Assembly (NCBI GenBank): GCA_964651335.1
Contig: CAZYVT010000015.1
Span: forward strand, 1-64,000
Origin: 2-02-FULL-66-14 sp964651335
Lineage (GTDB): Bacteria; Pseudomonadota; Gammaproteobacteria; Burkholderiales; SG8-39
Length of the DNA stretch: 64,000 nucleotides
Direction of reading: 5' to 3'
The position numbers were made by a program, and so were the translations under genes. Of this stretch, positions 34,650 to 43,258 are shown piece by piece (the first letter of the stretch is position 1; every line of letters begins with the position of its first letter). A model generated the notes under the pieces. It was not told the DNA's origin and searched no databases. It saw nothing but the letters and a program-made list of their open reading frames with translations.

Positions 34650-35807
34650 ATGAGACACGACGTTCAGTTGAGGCTCGCCAGGGAGATCTTCGCGCACCTC
34701 GACGCGGGCACCACGGACCTCGCCGGCGAAGTCTGCCGCAACCCGGTGTCGAGCTACACGGACCAAGCCCGCCTGGAGCGCGAGATCGGGGTGTTGTTTC
34801 GCCGCTACCCGCTCCTGATGGGGTTGTCCTGCCGGATCCCCAAGCCCGGCGACTTTCTCACCGACGATTACAGCGGAATCCCGATTCTCCTCGTGCGCGG
34901 CGAAGACGGCCGCGCGCGCGCCTTCTACAACGTGTGCCGCCACCGCGGGGCGCGCGTGGCGGAAGGTTACGGCAATCGGCCGCAGTGGTTCGTCTGTCCC
35001 TTTCACGGCTGGAGCTACGATCTCGCCGGGCGCCTGCGGGAGATTCCCGACGAACGCAGCTTTCCCGGCGTGGAGCGCGAGCGCAGTGGCCTCGTGCCGC
35101 TGCCCGCGGCCGAACGCCACGGACTGTTGTGGGTGCAGCCTGCGCTGGGCCAAGACGGTCTCGAGCTCGATCCCGGGCGCCATCTCGGCGAGGTCGATCC
35201 GGAGATCGCCGCCTACGGCTTCGAGCGCTACCACCATTACGAGACGCGCGTTCTGCAGCAGCGCATGAACTGGAAGCTCGTGATGGACACGTTTCTCGAG
35301 CCGTACCACCTTGGGGAGCTGCACCGGAACACGGTTGCCACCCTGTTCGAGCCCAACGTCTGCCTGTTCCATCCCTTCGGCCGGCACCTGCGCGAAATAC
35401 TGCCGCGCCGCAGCTTTCGCGCCCTGCGCGAGCGGCCCGAGCGCGATTGGGACCTCATCGCCCACAGCGTGATCGTCTATGTACTCTTTCCGAACACGGT
35501 GTTGGTGATCCAGGCCGACCATGTCGAGACCTGGCGCGTGTATCCGTGGCAAAACCGCGCCGACGAGTGCGTGATGGTTCTCGACTTTTTCGTCCCCGAG
35601 CCGGCCACGACCGACAGCGCGCGGCGCCATTGGGACAAGAACATGGACCTCACCATCGGCACGGTGCGCGACGAGGACTTCCCGACGGGCGAAGGCATCC
35701 AGCGCGGCTTCGCCTCGGGAGCGCAGACGCATGTCACTTACGGCCGCAACGAGCCGGCGCTCGCCTACTTCCAGCGAACCGTCGCGGCGGAGCTCGAAGC
35801 GGGCTGA
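34650..35807 (+). CDS. Rieske-type aromatic-ring hydroxylating oxygenase, alpha subunit
   Basis: 385 residues from ATG 34650. Rieske 2Fe-2S motif: CRHRGARVAEG (Cys, His) and FVCPFHGWSYD (Cys, His). Mononuclear iron site: MDTFLEPYHLGELH supplies the two histidines. Such oxygenases insert O2-derived oxygen in aromatic, quaternary amine or carnitine-like substrates. No reductase, ferredoxin or beta subunit gene is near, so it must borrow electrons. A GTG at 34632 is in frame but lies within the inverted repeat. Followed after 13 bases by the STAND-SARP regulator. Substrate unknown. Confidence 0.85.
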   Translation: MRHDVQLRLAREIFAHLDAGTTDLAGEVCRNPVSSYTDQARLEREIGVLFRRYPLLMGLSCRIPKPGDFLTDDYSGIPILLVRGEDGRARAFYNVCRHRGARVAEGYGNRPQWFVCPFHGWSYDLAGRLREIPDERSFPGVERERSGLVPLPAAERHGLLWVQPALGQDGLELDPGRHLGEVDPEIAAYGFERYHHYETRVLQQRMNWKLVMDTFLEPYHLGELHRNTVATLFEPNVCLFHPFGRHLREILPRRSFRALRERPERDWDLIAHSVIVYVLFPNTVLVIQADHVETWRVYPWQNRADECVMVLDFFVPEPATTDSARRHWDKNMDLTIGTVRDEDFPTGEGIQRGFASGAQTHVTYGRNEPALAYFQRTVAAELEAG

Positions 35808-35820
35808 GGGAGACGAGCGC

Positions 35821-38800
35821 ATGCCCGGACGGCGCACCGCTACGAAGGCCGCACATGCGCGCCATTCAAGGCATGGGTCGACCGAGAGCCGCGCGGCGGC
35901 AACGCGCGGCAAGACAGTGCCCGCCAAGCTCGTGCAACCGCGCCTGCCGCGGGTTCACGCACGCACCCGGTTGTTCGCACAGCTCGATGAGGCGCGCGGC
36001 CGCCAGGTGACCTGGATCGAAGGACCCGCGGGCGCCGGCAAGACGACGCTCGTGGTGAGCTGGCTCGCATCGCGCAAGCTTCCCTGCCTCTGGTATCGCG
36101 TAGACGAGGGCGACGGCGACATCGCGTCGTTTTTTTATCACCTGGGCCTCGCCGCGCGGACGCTCGCCCCCGCGGGCAAGCCGCTGCCGTTGTTCACCGC
36201 CGAGTATCTGCGCGGGTTGCCGGTCTTTACCCGCAACTTTTTCCGCCAGCTCTGCGCCCGCCTGAAGCGCCCCCATGTCCTGGTTTTCGACAACTACCAG
36301 GAGGCGGCCGCGCAGGCGCCGCTGCATCAAGTCTTGCGGCAAGGGCTGGAAGAACTGCCGGATGGAATTCATGTCGTCATCGCCAGCCGCAGCGATCCGC
36401 CCGCGGAGTTCGCCCGCCTTCGCGCGAGCGACGCCTTGACGCTGCTTTCCTGGGAGGAGTTGCGGCTGGATCGCGACGAGTGCGGCGGCATCGTGGCGCT
36501 GCGCTCCGCTAGGCACCCGGTTTCCCGCGACGCCATCGCGTCGCTTCACCGCCATACCCAGGGCTGGGTCGCCGGTCTGGTGCTGGTGCTGGAACGGCGC
36601 GGGATCGGCGCTTCATCGGCAATCCCGGAATACGACAATCGGCAGGTGCTGTTCGACTACTTCGCCGCCGAGCTGTTCGAGCGCGCCGAGGACGAGGTGC
36701 AGGACTTCCTGCTGAAGACGGCCGTTCTGCCCACCATCACCCTCGCCGCGGCCGCCGCGCTCACGCAGAGCGCGCGTCCCGAGCGCATCCTGAACGAGCT
36801 GACCCGGCGCAACTATTTCACTTATCGGCATGACGGTGCGGCGCCGACCCACGAGTACCACCCGTTGTTTCGCGATTTTCTGTTGCAACGCGCGGCCGAG
36901 GCGTTCGGGGCGGAAGGGCTGCGAGCGATTCAGCGCCGGGCGGGCGCGCTGCTCGCGGCCGACGGCTCGATCGAGGAGGCTGCGGCGATCCTGCTGAAAG
37001 CGCAGGACTGGCCCGCAGCCGCCGAGTTGATCCTGACGCATGCACGGTCGCTGCTCGCGCAAGGCCGCGGGATCACAGTCCGCGAATTGATCGAGCAGTT
37101 GCCTGCCGAAACCCTGGAACAAACCCCCTGGGCGCTGTACTGGCTCGCGGCCAGCTACCACTATTCCGACCCGAAGACCGCCGCCGATACGTTCGCGCGG
37201 GCGTACGCGCTGTTATTGGCGCGCGGCGACTGGCCGGGGGTGTATCTGGCTTGGGTCGGCGCGGTGGAATCCATAGTTTTCGGCTTGAACGATTATCACC
37301 CCTCGATCAGTGGATCGAGCGGTTGCAAGGCCATATGGCGACGATGCCGCTGGAGGGTCTGCCGGCGGAGGTGAGCGACCGCGTCGTATGCAGCCTGTTC
37401 TCGGCGCTCTCGTTGCACGATCCGGGACATCCCGAGATGGATCTCTGGGAGGAACGCGTCGTGCGCATCCTGCGGACCAGGACCAAGAGCGCGGCATTGG
37501 CGAGTCCGTGCATCAATCTCATCCGCTACCATATCTGGCGCGGCGATGCCTACAAGGACCACGTGAGAGAGTTCGTAACGTGGCTTAAAGAGGTCGTCCA
37601 AATGCCGCACACGCCGCCCTTGGTCCGGAAGACCCAGTCCATGTTCGAGGGCCTGTACGCCATCGTTGCGCGAGACCACGCGACCGGCCTGGCGAAGATG
37701 CGTGACGCGCTCGCCCTGGGGCAGCGGACCGGCGTGCACCTGTGGGACCAGATCCTTTACAGCCACAACGCAATGATCGCGCTGCGCCAGGGGGACATAG
37801 CCACCGCGGCCCGAATTCTCGAACCGATCGAGGCGAACTTGCCCAGGGCCACGCGCTTCGATCGCGCGTATCACGGCTATATGCTGTCCTGGGAGGCGCT
37901 GCAACACGGGAACATCGCGCGCGTGCTGGAGTTCAGCGACATGGCCGAACGCGAAGCGCAGGCGCTCGGCGCGCCCTACGTGGAGGGTGTCGCCCAGGTG
38001 TTTGGCGCCCAGGCGCTGCTCGCGAGCGGAAACCTGCCCGAGGCCGATGCGCGGTTGCGCCGCGCGCTCGAGAGCATCCGGGTGCATCGCGGCGGTCTGG
38101 GCGAGTTGGTGGCCCTGTTCACGCGCGCGCAATTGGCGTTCGTCCAACACCGGGACGAACAGGGTCTCGCCTTCCTGCGCCAAGCCCTCGCGCGCGCCAA
38201 GGAGCCGGGGGCGGAATGGCTGATGCTGATCGGCTGGCCGCCGCCGTTCCTGGCGGAGTTGTGCGTCAAGGCGCTCGAACAGGACATCGAACCGGACACT
38301 GTTCGGTCGCTGATCCGCGAGCACCGTTTGATCGCCGCCGCCCCGCCGATCCACCTCGAATCCTGGCCCTGGCCCACGCGCCTCTACACCCTGGGGCGCT
38401 TCGCGATCGTCAAGGACGGCGAGCCCGTGAAGTTCGAAGGCAAGGCACAAAAGAAAACGCTGGAGCTCCTGAAAGCGCTGATCGCCCTGGGCGGCCGCGA
38501 AGTCCCCGAGGCGCAGTTGTGCGATGCGCTCTGGCCCGATGCCGAGGGCGACGCCGGGCCGCGGAACTTTAAGATCACGCTGCACCGGTTGCGCCGCATC
38601 GTCGGTCACGAGGCGCTGGTGCTGAACGAATCGAAGCTGACGCTCGATCCCGCCCGGTGCTGGGTGGATGTCTGGGCCTTCGAGCGTCTGGTCGACACCT
38701 TGACGGCGTCGGGCTTACCGTCTCCGGAGGGATTCGAGCCCCTGGGCGAGGAATTGTTCGCGCTCTACCGCGGCCCGTTCCTGGGTCATGACGATCTTCC

Positions 38801-39110
38801 TGTCGCGCTCGGCCCGCGCGAGCTGCTGCGCGGCAAGCTCGCGCGCGCGCTCGGTGCGGCGGCCGAGCGTCTTGCGCGCGAGGGCATGCACCCGGCGGCG
38901 CTCGCCCTCTACCAACGGGGGATCGAGATCGAGCCGCTCGCCGAGCCGTTCTACCAGGGTCTCATGCGCGCTTGCCTGGCCCTGCGCCGCTTCGCCGAAG
39001 GGCTCGAAGTCCACGAACGCTGCCGCAAACTCCTCGCCGCGGAGCTGCGCGTCGCCCCCTCGCCCGAGACCGAAGCGCTCGCAAAGCGCCTGCGCGAAGC
39101 CGGTTCCTGA
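35821..39110 (+). pseudogene. STAND ATPase / TPR / SARP-type (BTAD) regulator split by one frameshift
   Basis: Two open frames make one protein of about 1096 residues. Frame 1 (35821-37374) holds a MalT-like STAND ATPase with Walker A GPAGAGKTTL (Lys74), HVLVFDNYQEA (Walker B) and VVIASRSDPPAE. Frame 2 (from about 37303 to 39110) holds helical TPR-like repeats, an OmpR-like winged helix (LYTLGRFAIVKDGEPVKFEG) and a BTAD domain ending in APSPETEALAKRLREAGS. One extra C in the CCCC run at 37299-37302 would rejoin NDYHP to LDQWIERLQ. Either a real inactivating mutation or a sequencing error; codon usage stays normal on both sides. Family members are large ATP-dependent transcription activators. 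It follows the Rieske gene and may control it. Confidence 0.8.
38904..39110 (+). repeat. Direct repeat copy A: 3' end of the BTAD regulator
   Basis: These 207 bases recur at 40628-40834 with 7 mismatches by my count. The first 140 or so bases are identical and all mismatches fall in the last third. Copy A is the natural end of the regulator gene. Confidence 0.9.
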
Positions 39111-39112
39111 CC

Positions 39113-39146
39113 TTGACGGTGCAAAAGCATAGTGGGAATATCCCAC
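39113..39146 (+). promoter_or_regulatory. Promoter and operator of the AbrB/VapC pair
   Basis: TTGACG (39113-39118), 17 bases, then GAATAT (39136-39141). A perfect inverted repeat GTGGGA-ATA-TCCCAC (39132-39146) covers the -10 box and ends one base before the ATG. No Shine-Dalgarno fits in between, so the transcript may be leaderless. Confidence 0.5.
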
Positions 39147-39147
39147 C

Positions 39148-39375
39148 ATGCTCGTCACGCTCGATTCCAAGCGCCGCCTCACGGTGCCCGTTTCCCTCCA
39201 GAAGGCCTCACCGGGCGATCATTTCGAAGTGCGCTTCGACGCTGACGAGGACGCCATCGTATTTCGCCGCATCGCCGCCGCGGGCGACTGGCTGACCGTA
39301 TTGAAGGAATGTCCGGCGCGCATGGACGACCTGCCGCGCCGTCGACGCGCCCCGCCCCGCCGCAGAAAATTGTGA
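39148..39375 (+). CDS. AbrB/SpoVT-type antitoxin (VapB)
   Basis: 75 residues. The N-terminal swapped-hairpin AbrB sequence is visible: MLVTLDSKRRLTVPVSLQKA, GDHFEVRFDADEDAIVFRRI. The tail (DLPRRRRAPPRRRKL) is strongly basic. ATG 39148 directly follows an inverted repeat and lacks a ribosome site. It overlaps the toxin GTG start by four bases (GTGA). The pair lies between two copies of the BTAD regulator 3' end. Confidence 0.82.
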   Translation: MLVTLDSKRRLTVPVSLQKASPGDHFEVRFDADEDAIVFRRIAAAGDWLTVLKECPARMDDLPRRRRAPPRRRKL

Positions 39376-39797
39376 GCTGGCTCCTCGATACGGACGTGCT
39401 TTCCCAGCCGGCCCGGCGCCATGGCGATGCGCGAGTTGTCTCGTGGCTCGAACGGGAACAAGACAAGTGCTACACGAGCGCGGTCGTTATTGCGCAGCTG
39501 GCGTATTGGGTCCGAAGCAAGGAAGGCCGCCAGCGTAGCGCGCTGCAGACTTGGCTCACCCGTTTGATCGACGCCATGCAGGGACGGATCCATGGCTTCA
39601 ACGTCTCGGTCGCCCATGTTTGGGCCGAGCAGGAGCATTTGCTGGAGAAGACAGGACGCAGAATGCCGGTCGAAGACAGCTACATCGCGGCCACCGCAAG
39701 GCGTCATGGTCTGACCATAGTCACGGGCAATGATCGCGATTTCCTCCGTCCCGGCTTGAAGGTTTTCAATCCGTTCAAGGAGCTTCCCAACGCCTGA
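39372..39797 (+). CDS. VapC-family PIN toxin
   Basis: 141 residues from GTG 39372. PIN motifs SWLLDTDVLSQPARR, TSAVVIAQLAYWVRSK and VEDSYIAATARRHGLTIVTG followed by NDRDFLRPG are the classic VapC set with four acidic residues. Predicted Mg-dependent RNase of initiator tRNA or another RNA. The ORF could be read from 39309, but the GTG start matches the family and overlaps the antitoxin stop. Confidence 0.86.
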   Translation: MSWLLDTDVLSQPARRHGDARVVSWLEREQDKCYTSAVVIAQLAYWVRSKEGRQRSALQTWLTRLIDAMQGRIHGFNVSVAHVWAEQEHLLEKTGRRMPVEDSYIAATARRHGLTIVTGNDRDFLRPGLKVFNPFKELPNA

Positions 39798-39839
39798 GGC
39801 TGGGCGCCGCGACCGCCTTGGCGTGAACGCTGGCGAGAG

Positions 39840-40271
39840 TTACGTTCCGCTGCTACCGGCTGCGGCATCGAACGCCGCTTTCGCGCGGCGCATCAGACTC
39901 GGATGCAGCACGCCGAGCTTGGGCGTCTGGCCGTGCGGCGCGCCCGGGGGAACGTCAAACCACTCGTCGTTGAAATCGAGCTCGAACGTCTCGCGGAGGT
40001 TGAATTTCGTCGCGACGCTCAGGCCGGCGGCTTCATAGGCGGCCCGATCGGCGGGAGTAATCGCGAACTCGCCCGCGCAGAGCGTATCGACCTTCTGGCT
40101 CGTTCCGTAGGCCACTTCGACCATCGGATGCGCCGCGTCTTCTCCCACTCGCAGCACGAGCGCCGGGCGAGCCTTCGGTGCTGGAGCGGACAGCTTGTCC
40201 TTCGGAAACCGGCACCAGACGATGTCTCCCGGACGGGGCACGGGAAACCAGCCGGGGCCGGCTTTCGCCAT
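39840..40271 (-). CDS. PemK/MazF-like toxin
   Basis: 143 residues. The MazF-fold start (PRPGDIVWCRFP, KARPALVLRVGED, VEVAYGTSQKVDTL) suggests an mRNA-cleaving toxin of the PemK/MazF type, although the C-terminal half (ATKFNLRETFELDFNDEWFD) is longer than usual. It overlaps the upstream antitoxin by one base, converges on vapC and is flanked by the duplicated BTAD end. Confidence 0.75.
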   Translation of the reverse strand: MAKAGPGWFPVPRPGDIVWCRFPKDKLSAPAPKARPALVLRVGEDAAHPMVEVAYGTSQKVDTLCAGEFAITPADRAAYEAAGLSVATKFNLRETFELDFNDEWFDVPPGAPHGQTPKLGVLHPSLMRRAKAAFDAAAGSSGT

Positions 40272-40564
40272 CAGAAGAGGCTTTCTCTCGCTTTCATCCG
40301 GCCGGGCGGCTGCAGCCTCCGGATCTCGTCCATTTGCTGCTGGGTGAGCGGGCCGTTGTCTGCCTCGTAGCGCGGAAGCGTCTGCCGTGCGAAGTGGGCG
40401 AGCGCCACGTGGATGACCTGCGTTTCCGACAGTCCGAGGGTCTTGGCGAGCCGGCTCGCGGTCCTGCGCGTGACGCCGAAGCTGGTGTCCTTGTCGCGGT
40501 AGCGCAGCAGGATGCCGCCGCCGGACGGTTGCTTGCGTTTGGCTGCGGTACGCTTTGCGGGCAT
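40271..40564 (-). CDS. Antitoxin partner of the PemK-like toxin
   Basis: 97 residues. A basic start (PAKRTAAKRKQPSGG) is followed by a region that could form a ribbon-helix-helix or HTH (ASRLAKTLGLSETQVIHVAL). The C-terminus (LTQQQMDEIRRLQPPGR) resembles toxin-binding tails. Strong ribosome site GGAGG about 8 bases before the ATG. Overlaps the toxin gene (TGATG). Family not firmly recognised; the antitoxin role is from context and the operator upstream. Confidence 0.7.
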   Translation of the reverse strand: MPAKRTAAKRKQPSGGGILLRYRDKDTSFGVTRRTASRLAKTLGLSETQVIHVALAHFARQTLPRYEADNGPLTQQQMDEIRRLQPPGRMKARESLF

Positions 40565-40586
40565 GGGGCGTGGCCTCCGTTGGCGC

Positions 40587-40607
40587 CTGATATCATTAGT
40601 ATATCAG
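40587..40607 (-). promoter_or_regulatory. Operator-like inverted repeat with -10 box inside
   Basis: CTGATAT and ATATCAG form a perfect 7-bp inverted repeat with 7 bases between. On the minus strand it contains TATACT, a good -10, upstream of the antitoxin gene at 40564. Same 7-7-7 geometry as the repeat at 9726-9746. Confidence 0.55.
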
Positions 40608-40627
40608 CCGGAAAAGCCCGGGGCGGC

Positions 40628-40834
40628 GCCCTCTACCAACGGGGGATCGAGATCGAGCCGCTCGCCGAGCCGTTCTACCAGGGTCTCATGCGCGCTTGCC
40701 TGGCCCTGCGCCGCTTCGCCGAAGGGCTCGAAGTCCACGAACGCTGCCGCAAACTCCTCGCCGCGGAACTGCGAGTCGCCCCCTCGCCCGAGACCGAAGC
40801 GCTCGCGAAGCGCATGCGCGAAGTCAGTCCCTGA
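40628..40834 (+). pseudogene. Orphan 3' fragment of a BTAD regulator (repeat copy B)
   Basis: In-frame remnant encoding the last 68 residues of the BTAD domain (LYQRGIEIEPLAEPFYQG through EALAKRMREVSP) without a start or upstream part. It repeats 38904-39110 with 7 mismatches in 207 bases, six of which or all lie after the first 140. Stop codon aligned. Together the two copies bracket the AbrB/VapC and PemK modules. It may be the stump of a second, tandem regulator gene. Confidence 0.82.
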
Positions 40835-40905
40835 TTTCCCTCGCGTAACCCATCCGTAACCTTCGGTGCGGTAGTGCGGTAGACGGGGAAACTGCGGGGT
40901 TTTTT

Positions 40906-42246
40906 ATGGCGATTATCACTGGCACCAAGAAGGGCGACAACCTCACCGGCACGCTTTTCGACGATTCGATCTCGTCCGGCGACGGCAACGATATTGTCAA
41001 TGGCCTCGACGGCAACGACTACATCGATGGCGGCAAGGGCAATGACACGCTGATCGGCGGGTCGGGCAACGACACGCTGGTGGGCGGTGCGGGCAAGGAC
41101 TCGGTCAGCGGCGGTGCGGGCGATGACTTCATCACGATGCTGTTGAGCGCCCGCGATGTCGACGCGATCGATGCGGGCGCTGACACCGACACGCTGCTCT
41201 TGAGCGGCGCGGTGCCCCGCAGCGGCGTGGTGGTGGTCGATCTCTCGGCGGGGGATCAGGTGGTCTCGATCGGCGGAATGGCCGACACCTCCGTCCAGCA
41301 GAACTTCGAGAACCTCGATGCCTCGGGCTTGGGTCTGGGCGCCAGGGTCATGGTCACCGGCAGCGCCGGGGCGAACGCCATCACCGGCTCGGGCGGTGCT
41401 GACACGATCGATGGCGCCGGGGGCGACGACACGATCGCGGGCGGCGGGGGCAACGACCTGATCTTTGGCGGCGACGGCAACAACACGCTCGCGGGCGGGG
41501 CGGGCGTGGACACCGTCTTTGGCGGCGACGGCAACGACGCGATCACGATGCTGGTGACTGCGGGCGATGTGGATTCGATCAATGCGGGCAATGGCACCGA
41601 CACGCTGCTCTTGAGCGGCGCGGTGCCCCGCAGCGGCGTGGTGGTGGTCGATCTCTCGGCGGGGGATCAGGTGGTCTCGATCGGCGGAATGGCCGACACC
41701 TCCGTCCAGCAGAACTTCGAGAACCTCGATGCCTCGGGCTTGGGTCTGGGCGCCAGGGTCATGGTCACCGGCAGCGCCGGGGCGAACGCCATCACCGGCT
41801 CGGGCGGTGCTGACACGATCGATGGCGCCGGGGGCGACGACACGATAAGTGGTTATGGCGGTAACGACATTCTGGTTGGTGGGGCCGGCAACGACGTGCT
41901 TTTTGGCGGCGCCGGTAACGACACCATCGACGCCGATGGAACCGGCGATCAGGATGTAATCGTATTTGACGCAGTGCTTAGCACCACGGACGTGCTGTCC
42001 AACGGGACCGACACGATCAACAACTTCGATGCGGACCCGACCGGAGGGCAGGACATGATTAGCCTTGATGCGCTGTTCGATAGTTTGGGAGTAGAGACTG
42101 CCGCGCGTGCCGCGCGATATCAAGTATCGGGCACCCAGTTGCAAATCGACCTAGATAACAATGGAAGCTTTGAATATACGATAGCGACGGTCACTGCCTC
42201 CGGAGTGTTTGACATTCTCGACGTCAATCACGGCACCTCCTCATAA
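40906..42246 (+). CDS. RTX calcium-binding protein, probable type I secretion substrate
   Basis: 446 residues with no signal peptide. Three blocks of GGxGxDxxx nonapeptides (for example DGGKGNDTLIGGSGNDTL) bind calcium and form parallel beta-rolls outside the cell. Between them two copies of an identical 84-residue unit occur (about residues 94-177 and 231-314, starting TDTLLLSGAVPRSGVVVVDL). The C-terminus (DTINNFDADPTGGQDMISLD onwards) resembles type I secretion targeting regions. No T1SS transporter genes are in the window. The last 130 codons are clearly lower in GC than the rest. Function beyond calcium-dependent folding is unknown. Confidence 0.82.
   Translation: MAIITGTKKGDNLTGTLFDDSISSGDGNDIVNGLDGNDYIDGGKGNDTLIGGSGNDTLVGGAGKDSVSGGAGDDFITMLLSARDVDAIDAGADTDTLLLSGAVPRSGVVVVDLSAGDQVVSIGGMADTSVQQNFENLDASGLGLGARVMVTGSAGANAITGSGGADTIDGAGGDDTIAGGGGNDLIFGGDGNNTLAGGAGVDTVFGGDGNDAITMLVTAGDVDSINAGNGTDTLLLSGAVPRSGVVVVDLSAGDQVVSIGGMADTSVQQNFENLDASGLGLGARVMVTGSAGANAITGSGGADTIDGAGGDDTISGYGGNDILVGGAGNDVLFGGAGNDTIDADGTGDQDVIVFDAVLSTTDVLSNGTDTINNFDADPTGGQDMISLDALFDSLGVETAARAARYQVSGTQLQIDLDNNGSFEYTIATVTASGVFDILDVNHGTSS
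41184..41435 (+). repeat. Perfect 252-bp direct repeat within the RTX gene, copy 1
   Basis: Identical to 41595-41846, period 411 bases (137 codons). No mismatch found on base-by-base comparison, so the duplication is recent or kept uniform by conversion. Confidence 0.93.
41595..41846 (+). repeat. Perfect 252-bp direct repeat within the RTX gene, copy 2
   Basis: Identical to 41184-41435. It ends where the low-GC C-terminal segment begins (ACGAT then AAGTGG), so the repeat end coincides with a composition change. Confidence 0.93.
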
Positions 42247-42321
42247 CGGAAAACACTAACAACTCAAGCAGTAGATGCTTTGATTCGCACCGGGAGAGCC
42301 CAAAGTTCTCCCGACCATATC

Positions 42322-42355
42322 AAACCCGCCGCCAACCCCGGCGGGTTTTTCTTTT
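42322..42355 (+). terminator. Rho-independent terminator of the RTX gene
   Basis: AAACCCGCC, a 9-base loop and GGCGGGTTT form a 9-bp stem directly followed by TTCTTTT. It lies 76 bases after the RTX stop codon. Confidence 0.85.
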
Positions 42356-42401
42356 GTAATGCCCGCAATCACGCCGAGCTATGCAGTCGGAACCAAACAG
42401 G

Positions 42402-42621
42402 TTAATTCGCGATCGGCGAGGTGTTGCTGACGACGATCACGGCATCGAATCGATGGTCTTCCGATCCGATTCGAATTCGCGCGCGTCGTAGTTGACGGGT
42501 ATCGACCGGCTGGCAAGCAGATGCTGAAACCGTATCCGGTCAATCCCGGCCACCCGCGCGGCCTGGGCGAGACTGAGCTGCGCGCGGCCGCAAGCAGCTG
42601 ATCGTCGATCACGATACCCAC
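42402..42621 (-). pseudogene. Decayed UPF0175/DUF3368 toxin-antitoxin pair
   Basis: Minus strand, GTG at 42621: MGIVIDDQLLAAAR is a UPF0175-like start, then the frame shifts and about 20 residues are missing before QLSLAQAARVAGIDRIRFQH and LLASRSIPVNYDAREFES, the typical C-terminal half. Its TGA (42439-42437) overlaps a GTG that opens VIVVSNTSPIAN, the DUF3368 toxin N-terminus, which hits a stop after 12 residues (42402). The pair is therefore dead on both genes. Family assignments are from memory of the motifs. Confidence 0.65.
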
Positions 42622-42700
42622 GCTGAGCCTCCTGTTCCCCGGGCAAAACGTCGGCGTGGGCAGCTATGTGGACAACATTGCGGTAACGGTGAATTACTGA
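42611..42700 (+). pseudogene. 3' fragment of a spore coat U-domain (pilus-like) gene
   Basis: In-frame tail reading ITIPTLSLLFPGQNVGVG then SYVDNIAVTVNY and TGA at 42698-42700. The ending resembles SCPU-domain proteins of chaperone-usher-like systems (VGTYTDTVTVTVxY). No start or N-terminal part exists upstream. It overlaps the UPF0175 remnant on the other strand. Confidence 0.5.
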
Positions 42701-42733
42701 GGCTTCTCCGGCGCATCGCCAAGTCAAGCACCG

Positions 42734-42955
42734 ATGGGTGTCCGAAATGCTCCGCATGCGCAAGGGATGCCCGACGGCGGAATTCTCGGCGTGCACAGCC
42801 TGTCGGACGACCCGCCGCTGAAATCCGCAAATTTCCGCGCGCGCGACGACGTGTTCGAAGACATGAGCAAGTATTCCGACTGGAAGTTCGCGTTCACGCC
42901 GGCGCTGCAGGCGCTACCAAGCCCGCCGCGGCCAGCGCTCGGTAGCCAGTCCTGA
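42734..42955 (+). pseudogene. Possible 3' fragment of a pilin-like or pseudopilin gene
   Basis: 73-codon frame containing MPDGGILGVHSLSDDPPLKS and YSDWKFAFTPALQ. This looks like the C-terminal end of a type II secretion/pilin-like protein, judged from memory only. No prepilin N-terminus precedes it. Treat the family name as tentative; the fragment could be another truncated gene. Confidence 0.3.
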
Positions 42956-43159
42956 AACGATCCGGTGTCCGGGCCAAACGCACCCTGACGCTCGACAATG
43001 CAGCGTATTGGGCAGCGAACAATCGGAAAACGAGTGAAATTCGAGACGCGCATGGCGTCGTCCCAGGCAGCCGTAGCGGGCAACACTCCAAAACATTCGC
43101 TCGTTCTCGCTTCAAACCCGCGCCTCGGGCATGCGGACAGGACACCGTTGCATTGACGC
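42956..43159. other. Non-coding, decayed stretch
   Basis: About 200 bases between gene remnants. I see no supported gene here, only short random frames on both strands. Confidence 0.5.
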
Positions 43160-43185
43160 CGTTGACACTGGCGGCGTTGTCAACG
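43160..43185 (+). promoter_or_regulatory. Inverted repeat upstream of the orphan antitoxin
   Basis: CGTTGACA and TGTCAACG form a perfect 8-bp inverted repeat with a 10-base spacer. The left arm contains TTGACA, a consensus -35. It is 73 bases before the ATG at 43259. Operator role inferred. Confidence 0.4.
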
Positions 43186-43258
43186 CGCATGATCAGATCG
43201 ATTGCTGCCGATTCCGGCGTTCGGCTATCATTCATTAACAGCATCTTACGGAATCGCC

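Noticed and set aside
40920..41960. Regular short repeats that could be mistaken for a CRISPR or minisatellite
   Set aside because: They are in frame and encode GGxGxDxxx calcium-binding nonapeptides.
40675..42144. Long antisense reading frame (489 codons, minus strand) across the RTX gene
   Set aside because: It mirrors the repeats of the RTX gene, has no recognisable protein motif, and is explained by high GC and repeat structure.
42894..43244. 116-codon minus-strand frame in the decayed region
   Set aside because: No recognisable motif, no good ribosome site, and surrounded by gene fragments; probably chance.
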